Shown here in pieces: positions 1 through 7,891 of a stretch of DNA of 39,455 nt. Origin of the DNA: a virus; the IMG/VR virus record IMGVR_UViG_3300025483_001146, positions 1 through 39,455 of that record; one strand, 5' to 3'. The notes beneath the pieces were generated by a model. It was not told the origin of the DNA and did not search any database. It saw only the letters and a list, made by a program, of their open reading frames with translations. Position numbers and translations under genes: made by a program. The first letter of the stretch is position 1. Every line of letters begins with the position of its first letter.

Positions 1-1017
1 TGAAAAATCTTTATTATCAACACTTGGTTGCATTCTGTATGTCCATTTCTTTTTGTCTTTAATTTCTATGTCAGTGTAAATTTGACCATTAGCACTGGCT
101 AAGAAAGGTGAAGCACAATCAAATGTAATCATAAAGTTTGGATTGTGATACTTTCTAATTGCTCTTTGAACATCTGTTAGTAGCACTGCCCACTCTAATT
201 TACTTGTACCTAAGAAGTGCATCACATCATGTACACCTTTTTCTAGTAAGCCGTCAAATCTTAAAGCCACTAGACGTTTCAATGCCAAGTGTATATCACA
301 CATATTCTGACCACCCATTGCCCAACCATTAAAGTGTGTGCTAGGATGTATCTTTGGATCACAATAGTCTTTCATTTGTGTGTACCAATCGTCTGCTTGT
401 TGGAAGTTTTCACCTTGCAGTACATTTAAAAACTTACAATTACCATTTCTATTTTTCATAAAATAGTCGTTGTTAATTTTTGTACCATCAACTGCTTCTT
501 GATATGAACTGATTTTACTTGCCGCCGCACCCGCAGGAGAACGAGATACCCAAGCAGGTATATCCAATATCATACCATAGTCCATATTACCATCCATAAA
601 CGCCAACACTTGTTCACGTTTCTTTTTAGCCTTAGGACAATTAGAATCTTTCCAATCACCTTCCCAAACACCTTTACCAATCTGGAAACCACCTGAATCG
701 CCAAGTACCCAGTTGTCTTTTCTGTCTCTATTTCTAATAATATCGTCTCTTACAGAAAAGTGATCCATATTTAAATCAGCATGACCCGCCGAATATAAAT
801 GCCACTTGTAATAGAAATAAGTGTCTTTGGAACTCATATAATTCATTCCTTCAACACCATGTTCAAAGTTTTGAGGTACTCTTTCAGGTTTTATGTAGTC
901 TTCTTGATGTCTTGCTTTACCAAGATCCCTAGCATAAAAACTGCTTAATGCAGGAAGAAAAGTTGCATAGTCTTTCTGCTTTTCAGTTAGATTATCAGTT
1001 GGTATCTTCTTATCCAT
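1..1017 (-). CDS. TGT/DpdA-like transglycosylase, 3' end missing
   Basis: The frame opens at an ATG and runs 339 codons to the left edge without a stop, so the C-terminus is missing. Landmarks of tRNA-guanine transglycosylases are visible: DSGGFQ at residues 107-112, LDIP with D152, NVLQG at 198-202, GWAMGG at 231-236, HFLG at 267-270, and TFDCASP with D300 at the position of the catalytic nucleophile. TGT swaps guanine for a 7-deazaguanine in tRNA. The phage paralogue DpdA does this in DNA and protects against restriction. The C-terminal zinc site of TGT would lie outside the window. The gene sits 3 bases downstream of the clamp gene in a replication cluster, which favours a DNA role. The DpdA assignment is inference; TGT-fold membership is well supported. 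Confidence 0.8.
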   Translation of the reverse strand, partial: MDKKIPTDNLTEKQKDYATFLPALSSFYARDLGKARHQEDYIKPERVPQNFEHGVEGMNYMSSKDTYFYYKWHLYSAGHADLNMDHFSVRDDIIRNRDRKDNWVLGDSGGFQIGKGVWEGDWKDSNCPKAKKKREQVLAFMDGNMDYGMILDIPAWVSRSPAGAAASKISSYQEAVDGTKINNDYFMKNRNGNCKFLNVLQGENFQQADDWYTQMKDYCDPKIHPSTHFNGWAMGGQNMCDIHLALKRLVALRFDGLLEKGVHDVMHFLGTSKLEWAVLLTDVQRAIRKYHNPNFMITFDCASPFLASANGQIYTDIEIKDKKKWTYRMQPSVDNKDFS

Positions 1018-1020
1018 ATA

Positions 1021-1749
1021 CTACTTTGTTTGTGCAGGCAATATGTAATTGTATTCACCAATTCCACTATCTACTGTAATCTGCATTGCTCCTTGATCAG
1101 AAATACTCATTTTAACTTTCCCATCAAGACTTAAAATACTGATTACTTGTTGTATCGGCCAACTCCAAGTGTTTTTTAATTCACCTGTTATATCAGATTG
1201 AAATACAAATGATCCTGCGTGTGAATTAGCATCACCAAAATAAAACATCAATGTATTATTTTCTGTCTTCACAGTAAACACAGTTTCTTCAACGTGTGCC
1301 GCCGCCTGTAATTTTAATCTTTGTATTGCCGCAAGTTTAGGTTCAAAATCAATATCCCAATTAGATCCTTTAAATTTAACAGATTTTAATTTTTCATTAA
1401 TAATTTCAGTACTCATAAATCTGTAATCATTTTTAAAATCACCACCTGCATTTTCAAAGTGAATATGCGTTGGAATAGTTTTGCCATTTCTCTCTGCTGA
1501 CTTAACTTCGATCTTTGCTTCTTTTTGATACTCTGGACATTTCAAGTGCAAAGCCAATTTGTCTAAATTAGGCATACCAAATACACCATCAAATTCATTT
1601 ACTTTATTATTTGTGTTTGCTGAAAGAATAACTGATCTGTCTTCAGCCATACTTTCTATTTTTGTTTGTTCTTCATTGCTTACTTTTACAAGGCTAAGAA
1701 ATCCTAGCGAATGTGTATGTGCAACGATGTCTTGTAAGATGTCTTTCAT
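1021..1749 (-). CDS. 45: DNA polymerase sliding clamp (gp45-like)
   Basis: This 242-residue protein resembles the T4 gp45 trimeric clamp (228 residues), which tethers DNA polymerase to the template and, in T4, also activates late transcription with gp33 and gp55. Support includes the size, a clamp-like NEFDGVFGMPNLDKLALHL stretch near residue 50, and an ending (GEYNYILPAQTK) typical of clamp C-terminal strands. It lies directly beside DNA polymerase and an exonuclease. The ATG is preceded by AGGAG and a strong sigma70-like promoter at 1773-1801, so it can be expressed separately from the polymerase. Sequence divergence from T4 is large, so the call rests on pattern and context together. Confidence 0.78.
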   Translation of the reverse strand: MKDILQDIVAHTHSLGFLSLVKVSNEEQTKIESMAEDRSVILSANTNNKVNEFDGVFGMPNLDKLALHLKCPEYQKEAKIEVKSAERNGKTIPTHIHFENAGGDFKNDYRFMSTEIINEKLKSVKFKGSNWDIDFEPKLAAIQRLKLQAAAHVEETVFTVKTENNTLMFYFGDANSHAGSFVFQSDITGELKNTWSWPIQQVISILSLDGKVKMSISDQGAMQITVDSGIGEYNYILPAQTK

Positions 1750-1772
1750 ATTATTATTCTCCTGTTTATTAC

Positions 1773-1801
1773 ATTATATTTAGGTTTTGACGAAAAGTCA
1801 A
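1773..1801 (-). promoter_or_regulatory. sigma70-like early promoter of the clamp gene
   Basis: TTGACT (1796-1801), a 17-base spacer and TATAAT (1773-1778) on the minus strand. The -35 box begins 3 bases after the TAG stop of the exonuclease gene. A leader with AGGAG follows before the clamp ATG. Confidence 0.85.
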
Positions 1802-1804
1802 TGA

Positions 1805-2353
1805 CTAATTGTTCCATCTTGATTTCACTCCAAAATGTTTATAAGCCTTCTGCACACTTTTGGCTTGAAAATAACAATCAGCCAATGCGTTGTGTAGTGA
1901 CATTTGTATGTCTTTTCTTGGATCTTTTGGTAACATATTGAATAGAGTTCTTGAATCTCTAATTTGCCAATAGTTCCATGGGACTGGTTGTCCCAATTGA
2001 GCATACAAATTCTGTAATATGGCGTAATCAAAAAGTGGACCTTGGCACCATAATTCGTCTATGCCTACACACCATTTGTTTAATTGTTTTACCATACTGT
2101 TTAATGAAACTCTATCTTCATCTCCTAGTGCTTCATCTCTAATTTTTTCATCTTGTCGACCCCACCATTCTAAAGTGTTTTCATCCACATGTCGACCCAA
2201 TGCACTTTGTTCATCAACATCTACTCTTAGGTACAATCCTGCATTTGGTTCTGCATCTGAGTATGGATCAAATTTTATAGCACCCAATGTTAACAAAGTA
2301 GCATCTGGTCTGGTGCTCAATGTTTCCAAATCTATCATTCCGTGTGTAGACAT
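1805..2353 (-). CDS. DEDDh 3'-5' exonuclease (DexA-like)
   Basis: This 182-residue exonuclease belongs to the DEDDh class. All five catalytic residues can be placed: D8 and E10 in MIDLET, D110 in PLFDYAIL, and H155 with D160 in HNALAD. It is close in type to the small phage exonucleases related to T4 DexA and to Rv2179c-like exoribonucleases. Whether DNA or RNA is the substrate cannot be read from the sequence. Its start abuts the polymerase stop (the two CDS are directly adjacent), so it is probably translated from the polymerase message. Likely roles are nucleotide recycling from host DNA or RNA turnover. Confidence 0.85.
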   Translation of the reverse strand: MSTHGMIDLETLSTRPDATLLTLGAIKFDPYSDAEPNAGLYLRVDVDEQSALGRHVDENTLEWWGRQDEKIRDEALGDEDRVSLNSMVKQLNKWCVGIDELWCQGPLFDYAILQNLYAQLGQPVPWNYWQIRDSRTLFNMLPKDPRKDIQMSLHNALADCYFQAKSVQKAYKHFGVKSRWNN

Positions 2354-5023
2354 CTATCCTCCAAAATCAAAAAGATTGTTAAATGTGTTATTACTTTCGG
2401 TTGACTTAATGTCCCAACCTAATACTCCAAGCAAGTTACCAAGTTTATTATCGATCACTGTGCTTTCCATTGTAGCATCATCAAATGGCAATTCTTTAAA
2501 CCATTCTGGAATACGCAATTCATCTACAGGATACGCAACACTGGTAAAGTCTAATGGATTCTTTTTTAATTTACAAACAATTACTTTCATACCATCCATA
2601 ATTTCTTGCGAATACTTGTCACTGTTCATACGTTTAAGTGTGTTCCAGTTAATACTTGCTCTTACGTGTCCAGGCATGTTTGCTTTGCCCAGTCTTGCTT
2701 CTTTTTTAGAATATTCACCTATGTTGTTTGCTCTACGTGGAGATCCTTTCTCCCAGCCTGGTCTTGTTTTAAACTCATTTCTGAATTGTGTAATTTTATC
2801 TAACACTTGTTCTTCTGTGTTATCGGACAACACCATTAATAGTAATTCAGATAAGAAGTTCTGAATATACACAGGTGTGTCTGATCTTTTTAAATCTAGT
2901 CCCATTGCTTTAATTTTGCCTGCCTTGCCGTCTTGATCAGCTCTAAATCCTTCTAAATCATAAATCAATATCGCATATCTTTTCTTTGTGATAAACAAGC
3001 CTGATGTTGCTACAGATTCTCTACCTGCTTGAATTACTTCTGCTCTTGATTTCAAACAGTGAAATGCCTGACCCATAAATTTTTTAAATGAATTGTTCAC
3101 TTCTCCAGCAACTTGATCATATAGTTTTACAACACTTTCTTTTGTCCAAGGTATTTGTCCCGCATCTATTTCCTTTTTAAGAACTTCATATGCTGAAAAA
3201 TAAGCCGAGTCTGTGTCACCATAAATTAATGCTTTGCCTACATGATCATACTCGCCAGTTATCACTTCATTGATCTTGGATGCCATGTGTTTAGATATCT
3301 GTCTGCCTGATAATGTTGTTGATTGTCCAATACGTTTGTCAAAGAATCTGCAACCTGGATTAAGAATAGCACCATACAAACTGTTCAAGTTAATCTTTTT
3401 AACCAGTTGTCTTTTATCCCAGAATTCCATTTCTGCTTCGTTCTTTGCTTCTTTGGCTTTCTTTAACATAGACTGCATATCTTTACGTTCACTATACCAA
3501 CGTTTAAGTAGTCCAGGAATAACACCTTCAAATTCGTTTGTGAATATTGTTCCATTTGCACTTATCATCATAGGATTGTTACTTTCAAATATCATCTTGT
3601 AGATTTCAGCACCACTCATTACGTCTACTTTTCCATCTTCCCAATCCACATTAATACTGATATCTTTTCTTTTTTCCATTACAGCGTCATATTCTAATGA
3701 TCCAAAATGATTTTCCCATGCACCTGCAAATGATTTTTTTTGCAATGTCATTTGTTCATCAATGTATTCATCTGTGTATGTTGGTCTCAGTTGTCCCATT
3801 ACACATTCAGGAGCCATGTTTAAAGCTCTAATTACAGACGGATACAGCGAATTAATATCCATCGAACCAATCCATTTGTGCAATCCTTTTTTAGGATATG
3901 CCACATAAGCACCTGCGGCTGATGTTGAGGTGTCATCTCTTTTTGGTCTATTTGGTACTTGTACTCCTCGTCTGTGTGCTTCATTTATAATTGCTTGTTC
4001 TGTAACTGCAACTGCACCCATAGTGGTTTGTAGTAAAACTGTGTTACTGTGTGCTAGTTCATTTGATAATGCTATGAATCTCAACTTACGATCCAACTTA
4101 TCCAATAGTGCCACGTCTTGTCTGTTGTATTCTATGAATGTTCTAAAGTCTTGATTGTAAAGTTGATCTAAACTTCCTTCATACACAGTTTTAGTCTCAC
4201 CTATTTCATGGTCACCAATAGCATCTAATCTATATGAATGTCGTTCTTCGTAGGTGTATTTTCTATAAAGTTCCAATGAGTCTAAATGTACTCTGCCAAC
4301 TAAATCATAAGTTTCTTGTTCTCTACCATATCTTTCAAAAGTTCTTTTCTTAGGCATTTGTTTCCACAAACATAAACGTCTTGTGTCATCTTTGCTCATT
4401 ACCTTTTTAATTCTGTTTATGATATATGGTAAGTCGTAACCTTCTGAATTCCATCCTGATATTACATCAGCGTCTTCGATAATATCTAAAAATGCTTTGA
4501 TCATATCTGCTTCATCTTTATACAGATACACATTGTCTATGCCTTTTGTAGTTTCTTTGGCTTCTTCTATACCCATTGTTTTAGGTGGTATGGCAAATGT
4601 AACCATAGTGCCTAACCATTGTAACGAAACGGTGATTGCTGTGATTGGCATGAAAGGATCACTGGGTTGACTAAATCCTCTTTCAGGATCATAATCTGTT
4701 TCAATATCAAAAAATGCTATATTTAAATCAGGAGCATCTTGATTAAGATAGTTTTCACTTAAACATTGAAAGATAGGATTTATATCAGATTCAAATAATG
4801 TTTTGTTTCTGTTAATTGCAAGTTCTTTGTGAAAATCTTTTGTGTTCTTTGAAACAATTCTACTTAAAGGTTTACCGGTGGTACTTTTAAACTTTCCGCC
4901 TGGATCTTCATGATAGAATGTGTATTTGATTGGATATTCTTTGAATACCCTTTCTTTGTTTTGTCGTTCAACAACTCTGATGATGTCAGAGTTTCTGTCA
5001 AAATATCCGTCTATGTAACTCAT
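2354..5023 (-). CDS. 43: family B DNA polymerase (gp43)
   Basis: At 889 residues it matches T4 gp43 (898). The proofreading exonuclease domain has Exo I FDIETD (D106, E108), Exo II GWNSEGYDLPYI (D197) and Exo III YNRQD (Y299, D303). The polymerase domain has motif A DINSLYPSVI (D389), motif B KKINLNSLYG (542-551) and motif C YGDTDS (D603, D605). The C-terminal NNTFNNLFDFGG resembles the clamp-binding tail of gp43. AGGAG lies 5 bases before the ATG, and a perfect hairpin touches it (5034-5057). All catalytic residues are intact, so this should be the replicative polymerase. Confidence 0.98.
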   Translation of the reverse strand: MSYIDGYFDRNSDIIRVVERQNKERVFKEYPIKYTFYHEDPGGKFKSTTGKPLSRIVSKNTKDFHKELAINRNKTLFESDINPIFQCLSENYLNQDAPDLNIAFFDIETDYDPERGFSQPSDPFMPITAITVSLQWLGTMVTFAIPPKTMGIEEAKETTKGIDNVYLYKDEADMIKAFLDIIEDADVISGWNSEGYDLPYIINRIKKVMSKDDTRRLCLWKQMPKKRTFERYGREQETYDLVGRVHLDSLELYRKYTYEERHSYRLDAIGDHEIGETKTVYEGSLDQLYNQDFRTFIEYNRQDVALLDKLDRKLRFIALSNELAHSNTVLLQTTMGAVAVTEQAIINEAHRRGVQVPNRPKRDDTSTSAAGAYVAYPKKGLHKWIGSMDINSLYPSVIRALNMAPECVMGQLRPTYTDEYIDEQMTLQKKSFAGAWENHFGSLEYDAVMEKRKDISINVDWEDGKVDVMSGAEIYKMIFESNNPMMISANGTIFTNEFEGVIPGLLKRWYSERKDMQSMLKKAKEAKNEAEMEFWDKRQLVKKINLNSLYGAILNPGCRFFDKRIGQSTTLSGRQISKHMASKINEVITGEYDHVGKALIYGDTDSAYFSAYEVLKKEIDAGQIPWTKESVVKLYDQVAGEVNNSFKKFMGQAFHCLKSRAEVIQAGRESVATSGLFITKKRYAILIYDLEGFRADQDGKAGKIKAMGLDLKRSDTPVYIQNFLSELLLMVLSDNTEEQVLDKITQFRNEFKTRPGWEKGSPRRANNIGEYSKKEARLGKANMPGHVRASINWNTLKRMNSDKYSQEIMDGMKVIVCKLKKNPLDFTSVAYPVDELRIPEWFKELPFDDATMESTVIDNKLGNLLGVLGWDIKSTESNNTFNNLFDFGG

Positions 5024-5033
5024 TTATTCTCCT

Positions 5034-5057
5034 TTTTGTCATTTGTGGCTGACAAAA
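5034..5057 (-). promoter_or_regulatory. RNA hairpin abutting the gp43 ribosome-binding site
   Basis: On the minus strand, arms TTTTGTCA and TGACAAAA form a perfect 8-bp stem around the 8-base loop GCCACAAA. The 3' arm directly touches the AGGAG at 5029-5033. T4 and RB69 gp43 repress their own translation by binding a hairpin with an 8-base loop just upstream of the gene 43 Shine-Dalgarno. This is the expected position and loop size for an equivalent operator. The sequence is not that of the T4 operator. Confidence 0.65.
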
Positions 5058-5087
5058 TACCTAAAATCAATTGTGGATGATTCTTCC

Positions 5088-5327
5088 TTACTTTATATAA
5101 TATAATAGTATACCTCCGAAACCCATTGCTGTCAATACTAAATTTGTTACAATCAGTGCCGGTTCTTTCCAAAGAAAGGATACTATTAACCAAATTATTC
5201 CACCCAAAGCCAAAAGCAATGGACCTACAGGATATAATTCAGGAAATCCTGCGTTTATAAAAGTGCCTATGATTAATACTGCGGTTGCTAGCCATTTTAG
5301 ATTTTTGCCTGTTGTTACCTTTTTCAT
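5088..5327 (-). CDS. small membrane protein
   Basis: This 79-residue protein is not recognised. After a short basic N-terminus (MKKVTTGKNLKW) there are about three hydrophobic stretches: residues 13-24, 33-52 and 57-77. It is probably an inner-membrane protein with three passes. It starts 4 bases after the guaC stop, so it should be co-transcribed with GMP reductase and lies upstream of gp43. No function is proposed. Confidence 0.6.
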   Translation of the reverse strand: MKKVTTGKNLKWLATAVLIIGTFINAGFPELYPVGPLLLALGGIIWLIVSFLWKEPALIVTNLVLTAMGFGGILLYYIK

Positions 5328-5330
5328 AAA

Positions 5331-6383
5331 TTAATTTGTTTCATATCTATCAAATACTCTGTTGATTACATTGTTCACTCTTACAAAGTGTGCCGCTTTA
5401 GGCATATCTTTGATACGTCTTGCTCCAATATAAGTGCAAGTGCTTCTTACTCCACCTAACAACTGTTCAATAGTGTCTTTGACTGAGCCTTTGTCATCTA
5501 ATACAACTGTTTTGCCTTCTGTGCCTCTGTATCCATCTTTTCTAGAACCATGTGTTGTGAATGCTGATTCAGAACTCATTCCATAAAAATATCTTTTACC
5601 ATCTCGTAATTCAGTTTCACCTTCTTCATGTCCTGCCAACATACCACCAAGCATGACAAAGTGAGCACCACCGCTCAATGCTTTTGAAACATCACCTGGC
5701 TGAGTACATCCGCCGTCAGCAATGATATGTCCTCCAACTCCATTTGCCGCATCTGAACATTCCATAATGGCTGAAAATTGTGGAACACCTACTCCTGTTT
5801 GTGTTCTTGTGGTACACACACTGCCTGGACCAATTCCAACTTTCACAATATCAGCACCTTTAATAATTAATTCTTCAGTCATGTTGGGTGTGACAACATT
5901 ACCAGCAATGATAACTTTTTCTGGATACTCGTCTCTAATTTTTGAAATGAAGTCTACAAAATTTTCATGATATGCGTTTGCAACATCGATAGTGATACAC
6001 GGAATATCTGGAAATGCTGACATCACTTGTTTAAGAGTTTGATAGTCTTGTGCATCTTTATCCCATATTGCTCCAGTACCAACACAAGCAGAAACATACT
6101 TAAATTTTAATCCTGTGCCTGCCGCTTGTTTCCAATCGTCTATGGTATAATGTTTTCTAATAACTGTGAGCATTTTGAATTCTTGCAACACTCTTGCCAT
6201 TGAAAAAGTTCCTACCCCATCCATATTACTTGCCATGATTGGCACATATGTAAGTTCTTTACCACTGTTTTTAAATTTAAACTTTCTTAAGATATCAACA
6301 TCACGTCTTGAACTTAATGTGGATCTTTTAGGTTGTAGCAATACATCTGAATAATCTAAATGTATGTTATAATCAATTCTCAT
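5331..6383 (-). CDS. guaC: GMP reductase
   Basis: This 350-residue protein matches GuaC (347 in E. coli) along its whole length. GMP reductase converts GMP to IMP and ammonia with NADPH, moving guanine nucleotides into the adenine pool. The catalytic C190 and T192 lie in GIGPGSVCTT, and E289 of GTEGKTV completes the Thr/Glu pair that separates GMP reductase from IMP dehydrogenase. The CBS domains of most IMP dehydrogenases are absent. The start overlaps the peroxiredoxin stop (TAATG). It is a metabolic gene acquired from a cell. Possible benefits are shifting G to A for an AT-rich genome or feeding purine salvage. Confidence 0.95.
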   Translation of the reverse strand: MRIDYNIHLDYSDVLLQPKRSTLSSRRDVDILRKFKFKNSGKELTYVPIMASNMDGVGTFSMARVLQEFKMLTVIRKHYTIDDWKQAAGTGLKFKYVSACVGTGAIWDKDAQDYQTLKQVMSAFPDIPCITIDVANAYHENFVDFISKIRDEYPEKVIIAGNVVTPNMTEELIIKGADIVKVGIGPGSVCTTRTQTGVGVPQFSAIMECSDAANGVGGHIIADGGCTQPGDVSKALSGGAHFVMLGGMLAGHEEGETELRDGKRYFYGMSSESAFTTHGSRKDGYRGTEGKTVVLDDKGSVKDTIEQLLGGVRSTCTYIGARRIKDMPKAAHFVRVNNVINRVFDRYETN

Positions 6384-6988
6384 TAAATTTTATTTTCTAA
6401 AGATTCAATGTCAATCCCTACCATTGTGTTCATGCCTGCATCAGGGCTAGTTTGAAATTCTAAATAATGCATCATGTTTTCTGGAGTAGATTCAATATAA
6501 GGATCGCTGTCCTCACCATCGTTGTTTATGCCTGGCTCTTGCCACCATGCTTCTACAACACCGTTGTTAACCACTGCCATATATCTCCAACTTCTATTTC
6601 CAAACCCCACGTGGTTCTTTCCAATCAACATTCCCATAAATCTTGTAAAATTACCTGAACCATCTGGAATCACTTTAACATTTTTTAATTTTAACGAATC
6701 TGCCCATGCGTTCATCACAAATGAATCATTCACTGAACAACAATAAATCTCGTCAATACCCATGCTTTTAATTTTGTCTGCATTTGATTCAAATCCTGGC
6801 AATTGTTTTGATGTACAAGTTGGAGTGAATGCTCCTGGTAAACTGAATAGCACAACTCTTTTACCTGCAAAATAGTCTTGAGTTGTTTTGTCAGACCAAC
6901 AACCTTCTTCAAATGTGCATCCACCATCTGGGGCAATATCGCCTTCTCTTACTCTAAATGTTACGTGTGGTATTTTAAATCCCTTCAT
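6383..6988 (-). CDS. peroxiredoxin, Prx5-type
   Basis: This 201-residue peroxiredoxin would reduce hydroperoxides through a peroxidatic cysteine. The signature PGAFTPTC gives C58. The later NDSFVMNAWADSL and the arginine of NRSWRYMAVVNNGVVEAW fit the Prx5/AhpE-like family, and LFSLPGAFTPTCTS is close to consensus. Other cysteines (24, 30, 83 and 84) could act as resolving residues. AGGAG inside the upstream HAD gene serves as its ribosome-binding site, and the two genes overlap by 14 bases. A phage copy probably limits oxidative damage during infection. Confidence 0.9.
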   Translation of the reverse strand: MKGFKIPHVTFRVREGDIAPDGGCTFEEGCWSDKTTQDYFAGKRVVLFSLPGAFTPTCTSKQLPGFESNADKIKSMGIDEIYCCSVNDSFVMNAWADSLKLKNVKVIPDGSGNFTRFMGMLIGKNHVGFGNRSWRYMAVVNNGVVEAWWQEPGINNDGEDSDPYIESTPENMMHYLEFQTSPDAGMNTMVGIDIESLENKI

Positions 6989-7301
6989 CTTTGCTCCTTA
7001 ATTCATAACCGCCAAAAAAGTCTGTAGCATTTATGGCTCTATCGTCTATCCAGACATCATAAACTGGTTTTTTCATTGTGATTGAACTGTGTTTAACATT
7101 CCAATCTTTTAGTTGTTGATGTGTAAGTTCAGTCCAGTCTTTGCCTGAGTTACCACCTCTTGCTGTCCAATAATGAATTTCGTGTCCTTTATCATACAGT
7201 GCATTTAGTTTTGCTATGCGAACAAGATCTGGTTTACTGTCTGCATAGTTACTGTTTTCATTATAGCAAATTGTTCCGTCAATGTCAACCATATATTTCA
7301 T
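6975..7301 (-). CDS. small HAD-family phosphatase
   Basis: The protein is 108 residues when started at the ATG that overlaps the upstream stop (TAATG). A longer reading would use a non-ATG start inside the previous gene. HAD motifs are visible: DIDGT (D6, D8) near the N-terminus, YWTARGG (T46), K77, and WIDDR (D86, D87). It lacks a cap domain and is therefore among the smallest HAD proteins. Its substrate is unknown; related small phage HADs are predicted phosphatases. It overlaps peroxiredoxin by 14 bases and is probably coupled to it. Confidence 0.75.
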   Translation of the reverse strand: MKYMVDIDGTICYNENSNYADSKPDLVRIAKLNALYDKGHEIHYWTARGGNSGKDWTELTHQQLKDWNVKHSSITMKKPVYDVWIDDRAINATDFFGGYELRSKDEGI

Positions 7302-7597
7302 TACCAATACCTCATTGCTATACCAAACCCAAGAATATTCATACAAAGGAAATAACTAACCAACATTGTGGGCCAGACTAATTTTCTTCTGTAAAAAGTG
7401 AATATGGCTAGTGCTGAACCTATTATGAAAAATGGATAGACCATACGCATATCGGGGTTGGTGGCATTGAGTGCCAACGTCATACTTGCAATAATATTCA
7501 CAAGTGTGCTGATCATTTCTAACCAAAAGCACAATTTGTCTTGCTTGTATGACTCTTTAAAGTATCCGACTATTTTATTTGTCTTTGCCAACTGCAA
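7301..7597 (-). CDS. membrane protein, TTG start likely
   Basis: This 98-residue protein is not recognised. Three hydrophobic segments lie at about residues 24-45, 52-67 and 73-95. The reading frame is closed by TAA two codons before the TTG at 7597, and no ATG occurs until residue 29. The start is therefore TTG at 7597 or 7591, inside the end of dsbA (23-base overlap), and translation is probably coupled. Its TAA stop shares a base with the ATG of the next HAD gene. Confidence 0.6.
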   Translation of the reverse strand: MQLAKTNKIVGYFKESYKQDKLCFWLEMISTLVNIIASMTLALNATNPDMRMVYPFFIIGSALAIFTFYRRKLVWPTMLVSYFLCMNILGFGIAMRYW

Positions 7598-7835
7598 TAA
7601 TTAGGTTTTCTAATGAATCAAAATCATCAGAATATTTGTGCCATTCACCTTTGTGTGCAATTTTAATTGCTTTATTAATCAATGATGGTTTAACTTCTAA
7701 TTCTTCTGCCACTGCTTTCACAGTATCTTTTAAGCCTCCACTTAAATCTTCAACTTCACGTAGCACATTGGCTCCTTCATCGATGATTCTTTTAAGTTTT
7801 GCTTGTTCTTCTGGTCCGTATGTTCTTGCCGACAT
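7575..7835 (-). CDS. dsbA: DsbA-like dsDNA-binding late transcription protein
   Basis: This 86-residue protein resembles T4 DsbA (89 residues), a double-stranded DNA-binding protein that acts near late promoters. The best match is AEELEVKPSLINKAIKIAHKG at residues 43-63, against the DELGVDGKMFNRLLALYHK region of T4. It has a good AAGGAG and its own strong sigma70-like promoter at 7860-7888, which fits early expression ahead of late transcription. The family is short and variable, so this is a probable rather than certain call. Confidence 0.72.
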   Translation of the reverse strand: MSARTYGPEEQAKLKRIIDEGANVLREVEDLSGGLKDTVKAVAEELEVKPSLINKAIKIAHKGEWHKYSDDFDSLENLIIAVGKDK

Positions 7836-7859
7836 TTTGTTCTCCTTGTTTATCTTTGT

Positions 7860-7888
7860 ATTATACTTAATTGTTAGAGGAAAGTCAA
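7860..7888 (-). promoter_or_regulatory. sigma70-like early promoter of dsbA
   Basis: TTGACT (7883-7888), a 17-base spacer and TATAAT (7860-7865). As in the clamp promoter, TCATTGACTTT follows immediately after a TAG stop codon, here that of the gene at 7892-8545. A short leader with AAGGAG precedes the dsbA ATG. Confidence 0.85.
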
Positions 7889-7891
7889 TGA

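Noticed and set aside
5034-5057. The hairpin before gp43 as a transcription terminator
   Set aside because: It is followed by AGGAG and the start codon rather than a run of T on the transcribed strand, and the stem is mostly A-T. An RNA operator is the better reading.
5331-6383. IMP dehydrogenase as the identity of the guaC gene
   Set aside because: There are no CBS domains, the length is that of GMP reductase, and the Cys/Thr/Glu pattern is the GMP reductase one.
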